Shown here: positions 42,184 through 51,016 of the stretch, piece by piece | Numbering within the stretch: the first letter of the stretch is position 1 | Layout of the letters: every line of letters starts with the position of its first letter | Assembly (NCBI GenBank): GCA_964463505.1 | Contig: CAYXDC010000013.1 | Span: 1-53,385 of the forward strand | DNA length: 53,385 nucleotides | DNA from: JAJZSS01 sp964463505 | GTDB lineage: Bacteria > Chloroflexota > Anaerolineae > Anaerolineales > UBA4823 | Direction of reading: 5' to 3' | Notes under the pieces: model-generated | What the model was told of the DNA's origin: nothing | Seen by the model: only the letters and a program-made list of their open reading frames with translations | Database searches by the model: none | Made by a program: the position numbers and the translations under genes

Positions 42184-42708
42184 TTATCCCTTTTGGTGAC
42201 CAGCTTCCGCCTGAGGATCTTCCCGTAACAATTGAACAGCATGTGGTAAGACTGGCAGGATAACATTCAAGTTTTCTACTGCCCCTCGCGGGCTGCCTGG
42301 TAGATTAACAATTAACGTACTGCCCCGAATACCAGCGGTTGCTCGCGAGAGCATGGCATGCGGGGTCACTTGCAGGCTGGCAGCGCGCATCGTCTCAGCC
42401 AGACCAGGTGCGCTCCGCTCAACGACAGCCAGCGTAGCTTCGGGAGTCACATCCCGGTGATTGAAACCTGTACCTCCAGTAGTGAGCAAGACATCCATGC
42501 TATGCGAGTCACACCAACCCACCAGGGTTTCTTGCAATACGGCCAATTCATCAGGTACAATGGCAATTTGGACCACTTGCCACCCTTGCTCGACCACGAC
42601 TGCTTCTAAAGCCGGGCCAGAAATATCCGGGCGCTCACCACGCGAAGAACGGTCCGAAACTGTCAGAATTCCAACCCTAAGCGGGGTCGCACTGAGGTCG
42701 CGATTCAC
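42184..42708 (-). CDS. mogA: molybdopterin adenylyltransferase-type protein (MogA/MoaB)
   Basis: A 174-aa MoaB/MogA-fold protein for molybdenum cofactor synthesis, adenylylating molybdopterin. Landmarks: RVGILTVSDRSSRGERPDISG, LLTTGGTGFNHRDVTPEATL, MLSRATAGIRGSTLIVNLPG and SPRGAVENLNVILP. The start is GTG, directly after the stop of the GNAT gene (TAAGTG), so it relies on coupled translation. It is the last gene of the hsp20-lon string. No other moa or moe gene is in the window. MogA versus MoaB cannot be separated with certainty. Confidence 0.88.
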   Translation of the reverse strand: MNRDLSATPLRVGILTVSDRSSRGERPDISGPALEAVVVEQGWQVVQIAIVPDELAVLQETLVGWCDSHSMDVLLTTGGTGFNHRDVTPEATLAVVERSAPGLAETMRAASLQVTPHAMLSRATAGIRGSTLIVNLPGSPRGAVENLNVILPVLPHAVQLLREDPQAEAGHQKG

Positions 42709-43158
42709 TTAAACCAGATCCTTTCCGTAAACATGCAGCGGCAGCCGCTCGTGGCCGCGTTGCTCGTAAAAATCTATTGCAGCATCATTATCCTGTGTGA
42801 CCAGCAAATAATAGCGCAAGCAACCTTTAGCCCGCAGTTGGGCTTCGACAGCCTGCATCATCGCCTCACCTAGCCCCTGGCGCCGATATATTGAGCTTAC
42901 AGCAAGATGATACACCATCCCGCGACGCCCGTCAAAACCGCCCAATACTGCACCGACCAGGTGGCCACTATGCTCCGCAACTAAAAAAAGGTCGGGGTCA
43001 CGCGCCAGCTTCTTATGGATTTCCTCGGGGGTATCTGAACGCCCAATATGCACACCAGGACCAGCGGTACTCCACAATTCAAGCACTGCATACAGATCAT
43101 CCGGGAAACGAAATGGGCGGATAGAAATCTGAGACTTCAAGGCATCAATCATCTTCAT
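42709..43158 (-). CDS. GNAT-family N-acetyltransferase
   Basis: A 149-aa acetyltransferase. The acetyl-CoA binding motif is RRQGLGEAMMQAV, preceded by MVYHLAVSSIY, and the end IDFYEQRGHERLPLHVYGKDL is the usual GNAT C-terminus. It resembles the RimI/YpeA-like group; the substrate is unknown. The start is ATG 43158 (or 43152); both overlap the end of the PHP/AlbA gene by a few bases. Longer in-frame starts back to 43251 would read far into that gene. It sits between the PHP/AlbA gene and mogA in a tight string. Confidence 0.82.
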   Translation of the reverse strand: MKMIDALKSQISIRPFRFPDDLYAVLELWSTAGPGVHIGRSDTPEEIHKKLARDPDLFLVAEHSGHLVGAVLGGFDGRRGMVYHLAVSSIYRRQGLGEAMMQAVEAQLRAKGCLRYYLLVTQDNDAAIDFYEQRGHERLPLHVYGKDLV

Positions 43159-44884
43159 GACCCAGTAGCTGCTTCCATGGGCCGTGCACTCCATCATCCG
43201 TAACACCAAAAAAGAAGCGATAACCATCCTGCGTACGCTGCACCAGGTCATAACGGGTGATATTGCCCTGTTTTTGACGGCTTATCAAACCTAGATTTCC
43301 CTGCCAATCGATTGCGACCTTGGAAAGGTCGCCAGCCAGAGCAGAATAGCGCGTAATCGCATAATGCCATAAGCGCCGGGCAGAAGTGCGCGTCACATTC
43401 TGAACCACGTTGCCATTGCGCAGGTCGCGCATCGAATAATAGTGTGCACCGTCACGTTCTTGTACTGAAACGACCTCCACCCCGGTGCGCGGAGCTGTAT
43501 CTTCTTGTCTCTCATAGGCTATTTCAACCGGAGGCTCTTTGGTTTCAGCCGGACGCACTTCAACCGTCTTGGTGGTCAATTTGGGGCTGCGCGTCACCAG
43601 GCTGACAATCTCATCGCGCACAGCCAGACCAGTCTCAGTTTCTGAACGCACATAAATTTTGTTCTCATCCACTGCATAGGGCGGGTCTCCCCCGCGCGGG
43701 ACCAGCACGCGCAAAATCTTCTTGCCACCAGCTTCATGTACATCCACAGTACATTGCAGGGGTGGGCTGATGCGATTGCTGATTTCCATCTCTAATTGCT
43801 GGGTCGCCTGTTCTGGGTCAGGCACGCCTATCACCGGCTCTGCAGGTTTATCACTCATGCCAATATAGATGGTACCGCCATTGGTATTGGCGAAGGCGCA
43901 CACATCAGCAATAATGGCGTAACGTTTTCCTCCACGCACTGTCATACTTTCGTGAAATTCCTGGACAATGCTGGAACCTTCCTCACGTGCAGAATAGATA
44001 AAATCGTATGCTGGTTCAGCCTTGGCACGATGTGGGCGAGAGCGAGCAAAATCATTGCTGGTGAACAATTCAACCAATGAATCAAAGCTTAAATCAGGCA
44101 GTAGCATATCCGTCGCCCGGTCGCCAATCCCCAGATTCTTCTTCCGCACCGGATCAGTACTCAAGCGGTGGCAATCCGAGCCTTGAATACAGTGCATCCG
44201 GCGTGGGTATTCGGGTTTCGTGCCATTAAAAAATGCGGCCGTAGCGCGTGGTGTTTTGAGTTCCAGGTCAGTAACTTCCAGGGCGTGCAAATGAGGATCC
44301 TGAGTGTAGGCAATTTTGGTTTGCCCGCCGAATGAAAATCCACGCATGGCTACACCGTTACTTGAATTGGCATGCGCAGCGATGACCAGACCACCCGCCT
44401 CATGGATCATCTGGTAAGCGCTCAGAACGTCTGTGGTAGCCCCTACGGTTGCCGAGCCATAATCCAACTGGTCAGGGGGAATATTCAGATCGAGCAGTAA
44501 ATGCTCAATTTCTCGCAAAGGTTTCTCGGGCGGAAAAATACCCAGGATATGGAAACCGAAGGTAGCGGTGAATTCGAAGCCAGGAAAGACAACGATTTTC
44601 CCTAACAAGCGACGATATTCATTAAGCTTGTGCCTTTCTTCCGGCATCATGCGATCCAGCTTCTCCAGGAGCTCGAGTTGCTGCATTTCATCGCGAATCT
44701 TGCGATAACCCGCGACCGTGTTGTGGTCCGTCAGCGCGATGGCGTTCAGGCCGCGCGCCTCAGCTCGATACAAAATATCTAGGTAAGTTGCATCCGGTTG
44801 CTGGTAATCGCTGGAAGCCGGTGTATGGAGATGCAAATCAACGGTATACCATTGCATAGAGGAAGATCCGCGTTTCTTTGGCAT
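43145..44884 (-). CDS. PHP-domain phosphoesterase fused to Schlafen AlbA_2 domain
   Basis: A 579-aa three-part protein. Residues about 10-265 are a PHP domain with DLHLHTPASSD (metal His residues), ALTDHNTVAGY, VFPGFEFTATFGFHILG, VIAAHANSS and GSDCHRL, so the metal site seems complete. Residues about 300-425 match the Schlafen-type AlbA_2 domain: GSSIVQEFHESM, IADVCAFANTNGGTIYIGM, VDVHEAGGKKILRVLVPRG and a closing YVRSETETG. The last 120 residues (VVSVQERDGAHYYSMRDLRN) are unassigned. AlbA_2 binds nucleic acid or nucleotides, so a phosphodiesterase acting on nucleic acid is possible. It starts one base after the receiver gene's stop (TGAAATG). Function unknown. Confidence 0.85.
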   Translation of the reverse strand: MPKKRGSSSMQWYTVDLHLHTPASSDYQQPDATYLDILYRAEARGLNAIALTDHNTVAGYRKIRDEMQQLELLEKLDRMMPEERHKLNEYRRLLGKIVVFPGFEFTATFGFHILGIFPPEKPLREIEHLLLDLNIPPDQLDYGSATVGATTDVLSAYQMIHEAGGLVIAAHANSSNGVAMRGFSFGGQTKIAYTQDPHLHALEVTDLELKTPRATAAFFNGTKPEYPRRMHCIQGSDCHRLSTDPVRKKNLGIGDRATDMLLPDLSFDSLVELFTSNDFARSRPHRAKAEPAYDFIYSAREEGSSIVQEFHESMTVRGGKRYAIIADVCAFANTNGGTIYIGMSDKPAEPVIGVPDPEQATQQLEMEISNRISPPLQCTVDVHEAGGKKILRVLVPRGGDPPYAVDENKIYVRSETETGLAVRDEIVSLVTRSPKLTTKTVEVRPAETKEPPVEIAYERQEDTAPRTGVEVVSVQERDGAHYYSMRDLRNGNVVQNVTRTSARRLWHYAITRYSALAGDLSKVAIDWQGNLGLISRQKQGNITRYDLVQRTQDGYRFFFGVTDDGVHGPWKQLLGHEDD

Positions 44885-44885
44885 T

Positions 44886-45260
44886 TCAGGCTCCCAGAGC
44901 TTTCTTAATCTTGCCCATCAGTTCATCCGGCATATAAGGTTTCATAATAAATCCATCTGCACCAGTCTCCTGGCTGCGTTGCTCATAATCTACTCCCGAG
45001 GAGAGCAGAACTCGGGTAAGTTTTAAATCCTGGTCCATGCGCAATTGGTTTAAGAGATCAAACCCGTTCACCTTCCGCAGATGGACATCCAATAACACCA
45101 AGGCTGGTTTCTCATTCCGCACTGCATCCACCATTTCATCTAAACTATTTTCTTTTTTTACTTGCACTACACAATATCCTTCCAACTGCAGGAGTGTCTC
45201 CAGCAGTAAGCCCATCGTGGCATCGTCTTCAATTACCATCACCTTCGTCTGATCGGCCAT
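44886..45260 (-). CDS. single-domain response regulator (receiver only)
   Basis: A 124-aa CheY-like receiver. It has the acidic pair in VIEDDATMGLLL, phospho-acceptor Asp in LVLLDVHLRKVNG, the Ser/Thr in VLLSSGVDY and Lys in GFIMKPYMPDEL. No output domain. It lies one base before the PHP/AlbA start and one base after the lon stop (TGACATG), so all three are translated together. It may control the PHP/AlbA protein or Lon, or act as a phosphate relay; no histidine kinase is nearby. Confidence 0.92.
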   Translation of the reverse strand: MADQTKVMVIEDDATMGLLLETLLQLEGYCVVQVKKENSLDEMVDAVRNEKPALVLLDVHLRKVNGFDLLNQLRMDQDLKLTRVLLSSGVDYEQRSQETGADGFIMKPYMPDELMGKIKKALGA

Positions 45261-45261
45261 G

Positions 45262-47838
45262 TCATTGCACCATAGCCGGTTCGGCTGGTTCCTGTGCCTC
45301 CGGGATCACAACTTCATCCAAGGCACCATCCAGAACATCCTCAATTTTCTCGGCCAACACGAATTGAACATCCTTGCGTACGTCCTCTGGCAAGTCATCC
45401 AGATCAGCTTCGTTACGCGCCGGCAGGAAAACTGTTTTTAATCCAAAGCGGTGGGCTGCCAAAACCTTCTCTTTGACCCCACCAACCGGCAGCACCTGAC
45501 CGCGCAGGGTGATTTCACCGGTCATCGCTACATCTGCCCGAACCGGACGACCTGATATCAGGGAGACCAAAGCCACTGCCATGGCCACGCCAGCCGAGGG
45601 GCCATCTTTCGGCTGTGAGCCGGCTGGCACATGCAAATGAATATCCGTGTTTTCAAAGAAATCTTCTTTCAAGCCAAGCCGAGACGCACGCGAGCGCACA
45701 TAAGACAGTGCAGCTCTGGCAGATTCTTGCATTACATTGCCGATCGAGCCAGTAACCTGGAAACCCTTATTTCCTGGCATGCGCGTGGCTTCGATAAATA
45801 ACACCTCTCCACCAACCGGCGTCCACGCCAGACCTGTAGCAACTCCAGGGAGCGATGTGCGCTCGGCGATTTCTTCCAGACCATAAAACTTGGGGCGACC
45901 CAGCAATTCAGAAATATTTTCCTCGGAGATTACTGTATTCTCGATCTTTCCCTCCGCAATCTGTGTAACCAGCTTGCGGCAGACTGCCCCGACTTCGCGT
46001 TCCAGGTTGCGCACCCCGGCCTCACGCGTATAGGATCGAATTATCTTTTGCAAACTCGCATCAGTGAAGATAACTTCCTGGCTGCGCAAACCATTTTCCC
46101 GCAGTTGGCGTGGGATCAAATAACCCTTTGCAATAGCAATTTTTTCGTTCTCTGTGTAGCCTGCCAGAGAGATGATCTCCATGCGGTCACGCAACGGTCC
46201 GGGGATCGGCTCAAGCAAGTTTGCCGTAGTGATAAAAAACACCTGGGAGAGATCATAAGCCACTTCAAGATAATGATCACGGAACTCAGCGTTCTGTTCG
46301 GGGTCCAGCACTTCCAAAAGCGCCGAAGCAGGGTCTCCATGGAAATCAAAGACCAGCTTATCGACCTCATCCAACATAAATACCGGGTTATGACTCTCTA
46401 CCCGCCGAACGGATTGAAGAATGCGTCCTGGCATCGCCCCAATATAAGTACGGCGGTGGCCGCGAACTTCTGCCTCGTCACGCATGCCACCCAATGAAAT
46501 ACGCACGAATTTTCGCCCCATTGCCCGGGCAATCGAGCGTCCCAGTGAGGTTTTCCCTACCCCAGGAGGGCCGACAAAACATAAGATCACCCCCTCCCGC
46601 AACCGGTGGATTTCATCGACCGGTTCCTGGGAAAGCTCCTCTGCGCGCTCCAGGCGTAGCTTACGCACCGCCAGGTATTCCAGGATGCGTTCCTTGACAT
46701 CTTCCAGTCCAAAATGATCCTGGTCGAGCACTTCCCGCGCATGGCTGATATCCAGATTATCGCTCGTAGTTGATGACCAGGGCAAAGAGGTGAGCCAATC
46801 CAGGTAGGTCCGGATCACTCCATATTCGGCTGCAGCGGTAGGCAGCCGCGATAATCGTTCCAGCTCGCGGCGAGCTTGTTTTTCGGCTTCCTCGGGCATC
46901 TGCGCCGTATCAATTTTCTGGCGAAATTCTTCAACTTCAACCGCTTGCTCATCTGCCTCACCCAGCTCGCGTTGGATTGCTTTTAACTGCTCACGCAGAA
47001 AGTATTCCCGCTGTACCTTTTCGATCTCCGAGCGAGCTTCATTTTGAATCTTTTGACCGATTTCGAGCACTTCGGCTTCATGTGCCAGGATGTTAACCAG
47101 ACGCCGCAATTTTTCGGAAGCCGAGTCGATTTCCAACAATTCCTGTGCATCACTAAGGTCCATGCGCTGGAAATTCGAAATGGTATAGACTGTCTCCAGA
47201 GGATCTTCCAGCGCCGTAACCGATGCCACCAATTCACGCGGGATGGATGGGATCATATCCGCGATATGCTCGAATTGGGTGCGAGCGTTGCGCGCCAGCG
47301 CTTCCAACTCCAACCCTTCCTCAACCACCTCTGGGATAAGTTCAATATGCGCCTTGAGATATGGCTCACTTTGGATAAATTCGCCCAGGCGGAATCGCGC
47401 CATGCCCTGAACGACCAGACGAATGGTTCCGTCTGGGGCGCGAAACAAACGGTGAACAATCGCCACTGTACCGACAGGATACAGGTCTTCTGGTTCAGGG
47501 GTTTCCAGATCAGGGTCGCGTGAAGCAACCAGCCCGATCAGCCGCTCATCACTGCTCATCACCTCGTCCACCAGGCGGATCGAGCGAGGCTGTCCAATCG
47601 TCAAGGGGACAGCCGTCTGAGGATAAACCACCAGACCGCGCAAGGGCAGGATTGGAAGAACGGGTGGGATCTGGCTCTGGCTATTCTGCTCCTGGCTTGA
47701 AGCATCGCCTTCACCACGCTCATCCGAAAGCACCCGCGTTTGGATTGGTCGCAGCAGAAATTCCTCCATCGAAGCTTCTTCTTCCTTAAGCCAATTCAAC
47801 ATTTCTAATAAATTTGAATTCCAACGTGATGCAGGCAT
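45262..47838 (-). CDS. lon: ATP-dependent protease Lon
   Basis: An 858-aa AAA+ protease that degrades damaged and regulatory proteins. Order: LON substrate domain (about 60-265; LPILPLRGLVVYPQTAVPL), helical region, AAA+ module with Walker A GPPGVGKTSLGRS (near residue 424), pore region YIGAMPGRIL and Walker B VFMLDEVDKL, and the S16 peptidase with catalytic Ser in KDGPSAGVAMA (near 747) and Lys in GGVKEKVLAA. The N-terminus has about 55 extra acidic residues. ATG 47838 has GGAAGG 5 nt upstream; an internal ATG at 47769 is possible. The gene lies 21 nt after hsp20. Confidence 0.95.
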   Translation of the reverse strand: MPASRWNSNLLEMLNWLKEEEASMEEFLLRPIQTRVLSDERGEGDASSQEQNSQSQIPPVLPILPLRGLVVYPQTAVPLTIGQPRSIRLVDEVMSSDERLIGLVASRDPDLETPEPEDLYPVGTVAIVHRLFRAPDGTIRLVVQGMARFRLGEFIQSEPYLKAHIELIPEVVEEGLELEALARNARTQFEHIADMIPSIPRELVASVTALEDPLETVYTISNFQRMDLSDAQELLEIDSASEKLRRLVNILAHEAEVLEIGQKIQNEARSEIEKVQREYFLREQLKAIQRELGEADEQAVEVEEFRQKIDTAQMPEEAEKQARRELERLSRLPTAAAEYGVIRTYLDWLTSLPWSSTTSDNLDISHAREVLDQDHFGLEDVKERILEYLAVRKLRLERAEELSQEPVDEIHRLREGVILCFVGPPGVGKTSLGRSIARAMGRKFVRISLGGMRDEAEVRGHRRTYIGAMPGRILQSVRRVESHNPVFMLDEVDKLVFDFHGDPASALLEVLDPEQNAEFRDHYLEVAYDLSQVFFITTANLLEPIPGPLRDRMEIISLAGYTENEKIAIAKGYLIPRQLRENGLRSQEVIFTDASLQKIIRSYTREAGVRNLEREVGAVCRKLVTQIAEGKIENTVISEENISELLGRPKFYGLEEIAERTSLPGVATGLAWTPVGGEVLFIEATRMPGNKGFQVTGSIGNVMQESARAALSYVRSRASRLGLKEDFFENTDIHLHVPAGSQPKDGPSAGVAMAVALVSLISGRPVRADVAMTGEITLRGQVLPVGGVKEKVLAAHRFGLKTVFLPARNEADLDDLPEDVRKDVQFVLAEKIEDVLDGALDEVVIPEAQEPAEPAMVQ

Positions 47839-47859
47839 TTAGCCTTCCAATCTGATAGC

Positions 47860-48288
47860 TTACTCTTCAATATGAATCTGCTTAGGAAATGCTTTTGGAA
47901 GCACCAGGCGCAAGAATCCATCTCGATAAGTCGCCTCGACCAGTTCAGATTGAACAGGCAAGGGCAACTCGATTTCAACACTAAACTCGCCAAATCGGAT
48001 TTCCATTTGGTGAAAAGCCCGACGTTCGTTGGCATCTGGGCGTGTGCCACGAATAGACAGGAAACGTCCATCCAGTTCAATCATAAAATCAGATTCGCGC
48101 ATCCCGGCAATTTCCAAACGAACTACGAGCGCCTCTTCCGTTTCAAAAACGTCTGTCAGTGGGCGCCATAAAGGCGTGCGTACATTCAAACGCCAAAAAC
48201 CAGATCCGGGATCGCCAAAAGCAAAACGATCATGCGTCCATTGGTGCGGGTTAGAAGGATCATCAGGTTTTGGAGCTGTCACAATCAT
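47860..48288 (-). CDS. Hsp20 family small heat-shock protein
   Basis: A 142-aa alpha-crystallin-type chaperone that holds unfolding proteins. The core domain runs from about residue 35 to 130: VVRLEIAGMRESDFMIEL, RFLSIRGTRPDANE, GEFSVEIELPLPVQ and the final DGFLRLVLPKA. A short hydrophobic tail QIHIEE takes the place of the IxI motif. ATG 48288 has GGAG upstream; an in-frame start at 48315 is less likely. I see no CIRCE element (the HrcA site) upstream. Lon follows 21 nt later, so holding and degrading functions are co-expressed. Confidence 0.92.
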   Translation of the reverse strand: MIVTAPKPDDPSNPHQWTHDRFAFGDPGSGFWRLNVRTPLWRPLTDVFETEEALVVRLEIAGMRESDFMIELDGRFLSIRGTRPDANERRAFHQMEIRFGEFSVEIELPLPVQSELVEATYRDGFLRLVLPKAFPKQIHIEE

Positions 48289-48352
48289 GGCTCTCACTCC
48301 TGTCTTGTATAACAATCGGCAATACTTAAATGAGTAGGGAGAAGACCTTAAG

Positions 48353-48425
48353 CGCCCCCGGCGGGATTCGAACCCACAACCTCGTGCTTAGAAGGCACTT
48401 GCTCTGTCCATTGAGCTACGGGGGC
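48353..48425 (-). tRNA. tRNA-Arg(UCU)
   Basis: On the minus strand a complete cloverleaf of 73 nt is visible. The acceptor stem pairs GCCCCCG with CGGGGGC, the D arm contains TAGCTCAATGGACAGAGC, the anticodon loop is CTTCTAA with anticodon TCT, and the T arm contains GGTTCGAATCC. The discriminator base is G. No CCA is encoded. The anticodon reads AGA and AGG. Confidence 0.95.
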
Positions 48426-48433
48426 AAAAACGA

Positions 48434-48868
48434 TTAATCCAAGCAGGGCCGTAATCCCTTATAAACACGCGTGCCCGTGAGAGTACGCAATATCACTTCC
48501 GGCTGGCGACCGAGGGTTTCAGCCAATTCTACGGGGGTCATCGGTGTATTACCATTGGCAAGAAACAAACGAAAAACCGAATCGACCAGCGTAGTTTGCT
48601 CGGAAATAAACGACTGTTGGCGGGCGCAATGGGTAATTAAGATATGCTGCACGCCATCCACCTGCTGCACTTCAGCAGTCTCAGGGTCTACCCAATCTAC
48701 CATCTCATCAACGCCCGTATTGGCAAAAGTTTCCTGGTGCTCCGGGCAGAGATAACTAAGTAGATAGACGCGCCAATCTCGGTCGACTTGACTCCACCAG
48801 TCAAAGTCGATATGAAAATGAGTTTGCAGGGTAGGCTTAACGAGGCTTATGCGCCGTGGTTCAGTCAC
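48434..48868 (-). CDS. hypothetical protein with C-terminal winged-helix-like segment
   Basis: A 144-aa protein, unrecognised. The N-terminal half is rich in Trp, Tyr and His (HFHIDFDWWSQVDRDWRVYL, LSYLCPEHQETF). The C-terminal 45 residues (NGNTPMTPVELAETLGRQPE, then VILRTLTGTRVYKGLRP) look like a winged helix in which a helix-turn-helix is followed by a short wing. It has GGAGG 8 nt before a GTG start. It follows a 528-aa unrecognised gene by 69 nt on the same strand and ends 9 nt before tRNA-Arg. Context suggests the two proteins act together. Confidence 0.75.
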   Translation of the reverse strand: MTEPRRISLVKPTLQTHFHIDFDWWSQVDRDWRVYLLSYLCPEHQETFANTGVDEMVDWVDPETAEVQQVDGVQHILITHCARQQSFISEQTTLVDSVFRLFLANGNTPMTPVELAETLGRQPEVILRTLTGTRVYKGLRPCLD

Positions 48869-48937
48869 TAAAGGTGCCTCCGTATCAAATAGACCTGAGC
48901 ATGCCGACCAGCAGGTCAGGCACAGAAAAAATATTGC

Positions 48938-50524
48938 TTATGAATACTCCGAATCATTAAACCGAAAATGTAGGTCGCCAACATGCACAAACCAGGGCCG
49001 TGAAGCCAGCAGCGCCAGGATTGGACCAGGCGGGCAGCGCCGGATCACATTCACAACTGCATACAACTCGCTGGCATGCACATGGCTCTGCGGGTTCAAC
49101 TTGGCCAGCTCACGCACTGTGTTGACGACAGTTTTTTCGAAAGGTGTGCGCTCTTTTTGCAGGCGCAGCCAAACTTGGTCGACTGCTTCTGTATCCGGGA
49201 CGGCTATCGCCATACGTTCATCAAAAACAGCATTGATCACCTGTTTTAACATCGCGAAAACCAGGCCACCGTCTGAACCAACCAGCACAGTTCGTACCCA
49301 TTCACGACTGGAGCGGCGTGAACTTGTCCCGATAATGACCTCTCCAGGCTCGTTCCCTTGCCTGACACTCACCTGGCTACCAGGCACCAGGCCTTGTTTG
49401 GTATACCAATCATGCAAACCGAATACGTAGCGTTTCTCTGGTACAACCCATCCCGGGAACTTATCCCCACTGTCACCATCTACTAACATGAAGCGAATGC
49501 GGGGCGCTTCATATGCCGTGGGAAACAGGTGGCGCAGGCGAGCTGATAACGGCAATGTGCCCGATCGCCAATGTGGGTAGATGAGATTGATCAGGACCTC
49601 GTCCTGGTCCTGGAAAGGGCTTTTAATCGGGGAAAGCTCATCTCCCAGCTCACTCTCCAGCCCGATCATGCTTTCTGTCAGTAGCGAGCGGTCGTATTCA
49701 AGCCCGGCATAACGCAGATAAAGCGGAGGTTCTAATACCTCAGCTGGCTCCAGGCGATGCAGGAACCACAGCACCTGTCCTACAGGGCCTACTTCATCAA
49801 AACGTGGGTCTTCTTGCAACGCCAGATCAAGAGAAAATTCGATCAATTTAGGATTGACATCTGCATTGAGCTCGATCTGCTCAATCAGTTCTGTCGTAGA
49901 AATGGGCCCACCTCCCGACATATCCAAAACTGCTTCGGCAAGATTTAGATGCCCGACATTTACATCCACTAATAATGCGCGCGGAAACCAGCGACCGGCG
50001 ATCCGCACAAAATCTGGATTAGAAGCGAATTCTTCTTCGAGAGCGGTTTTTAAATCCTCACCATATTCATCAAGTACGGACTGCATATCCCACTCAGAGG
50101 GCGCGGCGCGCGCTTCGAGCGGTTGGTTGAGTTTATGCTCTGCCAATCCTGCCACAAACTGGCGCTTGTCGCCATTATCAAATTGCACTCGGATTACCTC
50201 AAAGTCGCCGATTTCCGGATTTTTTCCTGGCCGTAGATCAACCACGCTTCCCGATTGCCAATTGAAAACTGGAAATACCAGTTTCTGACCGATCGTGTAA
50301 GAATTCTTTGGAAGGTAGGTGTCCCCTCCAGCAGTGCGTTGTTTTTCCAACAACAGGATTTCCTGCCGGATGCGCTCTTCCACAAGGGTGGCGATCAACT
50401 CCTCTGTCGTCAAAGGCGTTTCACGTTCCAACAATGTGGTATAAAGATATTCCACATCGTCGCCATTTACTTCGAAGTGCTTCCAATAATCTTCGCTCAA
50501 TAATGAAGTAGAAACCATAACCAT
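48938..50524 (-). CDS. large hypothetical protein with HARE-HTH-like segments
   Basis: A 528-aa protein, unrecognised. Two similar helix-turn-helix-like stretches are visible: TPLTTEELIATLVEERIRQE (about 36-55) and GPISTTELIEQIELN (about 207-221), with the pattern P-h-(S/T)-T-x-E-L-I seen in HARE-HTH type domains. Between them is a beta-rich part (VFNWQSGSVVDLRPGKNPE, VIRVQFDNGDKRQFVAG). The C-terminal half holds another beta part (YVFGLHDWYTKQGLVPG, VSVRQGNEPGEVIIG) and a helical tail. No catalytic motif or membrane segment. The ATG has AGAGGC upstream. It is co-transcribed with the 144-aa gene; DNA binding is only a guess. Confidence 0.75.
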   Translation of the reverse strand: MVMVSTSLLSEDYWKHFEVNGDDVEYLYTTLLERETPLTTEELIATLVEERIRQEILLLEKQRTAGGDTYLPKNSYTIGQKLVFPVFNWQSGSVVDLRPGKNPEIGDFEVIRVQFDNGDKRQFVAGLAEHKLNQPLEARAAPSEWDMQSVLDEYGEDLKTALEEEFASNPDFVRIAGRWFPRALLVDVNVGHLNLAEAVLDMSGGGPISTTELIEQIELNADVNPKLIEFSLDLALQEDPRFDEVGPVGQVLWFLHRLEPAEVLEPPLYLRYAGLEYDRSLLTESMIGLESELGDELSPIKSPFQDQDEVLINLIYPHWRSGTLPLSARLRHLFPTAYEAPRIRFMLVDGDSGDKFPGWVVPEKRYVFGLHDWYTKQGLVPGSQVSVRQGNEPGEVIIGTSSRRSSREWVRTVLVGSDGGLVFAMLKQVINAVFDERMAIAVPDTEAVDQVWLRLQKERTPFEKTVVNTVRELAKLNPQSHVHASELYAVVNVIRRCPPGPILALLASRPWFVHVGDLHFRFNDSEYS

Positions 50525-50725
50525 TGATTGCCTCTGTTTTGCTTACTTGCCGGGCACATGGCGCGCCAAAATAACACTTTTCGCCTGACCAGGCACACTT
50601 ATTATACTCGACAGATGGACTGCAAGAAAATATTGCGGATTAATTATTATAATTGGAGATGACAAGACCTAAATGTTCCTACTGATCAAAAGATTGTTCA
50701 GGCTGACAGAATATGGAGTGAACAA

Positions 50726-51016
50726 ATGGCAGATCAAACCTGGGAATTCCTCACTGAGACAGATGGTGAATTAAACGCCGAAATCATGCGCGGCCTGTTG
50801 GTCGCTCAGGGTATCCCTGTAACGCTATCACAAGAAGGTGCCGGAAAAGTGTATGGACTCACGATTGGAGAATTCGGGAGAGTAGAAATTTTAGTCCCCT
50901 CTGGATATTTAACACGGGCACGCCAAGTTCTAGAAGACTATGAAAATGGTGTCTTTGACGTCGACGATGAAGACGGAGAGGAAATCTCAGGAGAGATGTC
51001 ACCAGACGGCGAATAA
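50726..51016 (+). CDS. DUF2007-like small protein
   Basis: A 96-aa protein. The first 70 residues match the DUF2007 (putative signal transducing) pattern: LNAEIMRGLLVAQGIPVTLSQ, a strand-rich middle and VPSGYLTRARQVLEDYEN. The tail is very acidic (DVDDEDGEEISGEM). GGAGTG lies 5 nt before the ATG. It is convergent with the LysM/M23 gene, and the two stop codons touch (TAA-TTA), with no base between them. Role unknown. Confidence 0.78.
   Translation: MADQTWEFLTETDGELNAEIMRGLLVAQGIPVTLSQEGAGKVYGLTIGEFGRVEILVPSGYLTRARQVLEDYENGVFDVDDEDGEEISGEMSPDGE

Noticed and set aside
43159..43251. Longer GNAT protein starting at 43251
   Set aside because: The extra 31 residues overlap the PHP/AlbA coding end in another frame and do not look like a GNAT N-terminus.
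47044..47523. 159-aa plus-strand frame opposite lon
   Set aside because: It overlaps the conserved LON domain coding region and has no family features.
48289..48352. CIRCE/HrcA site upstream of hsp20
   Set aside because: The TTAGCACTC-N9-GAGTGCTAA pattern is absent. The region holds only a partial -10-like TATACA with no fitting -35.
50583..50653. GCCTG-AC-CAGGC and a TATAAT in the region 50525-50725
   Set aside because: The palindrome has only 5-bp arms, and neither -10-like box has a -35 hexamer at a workable distance. I do not call a promoter here.
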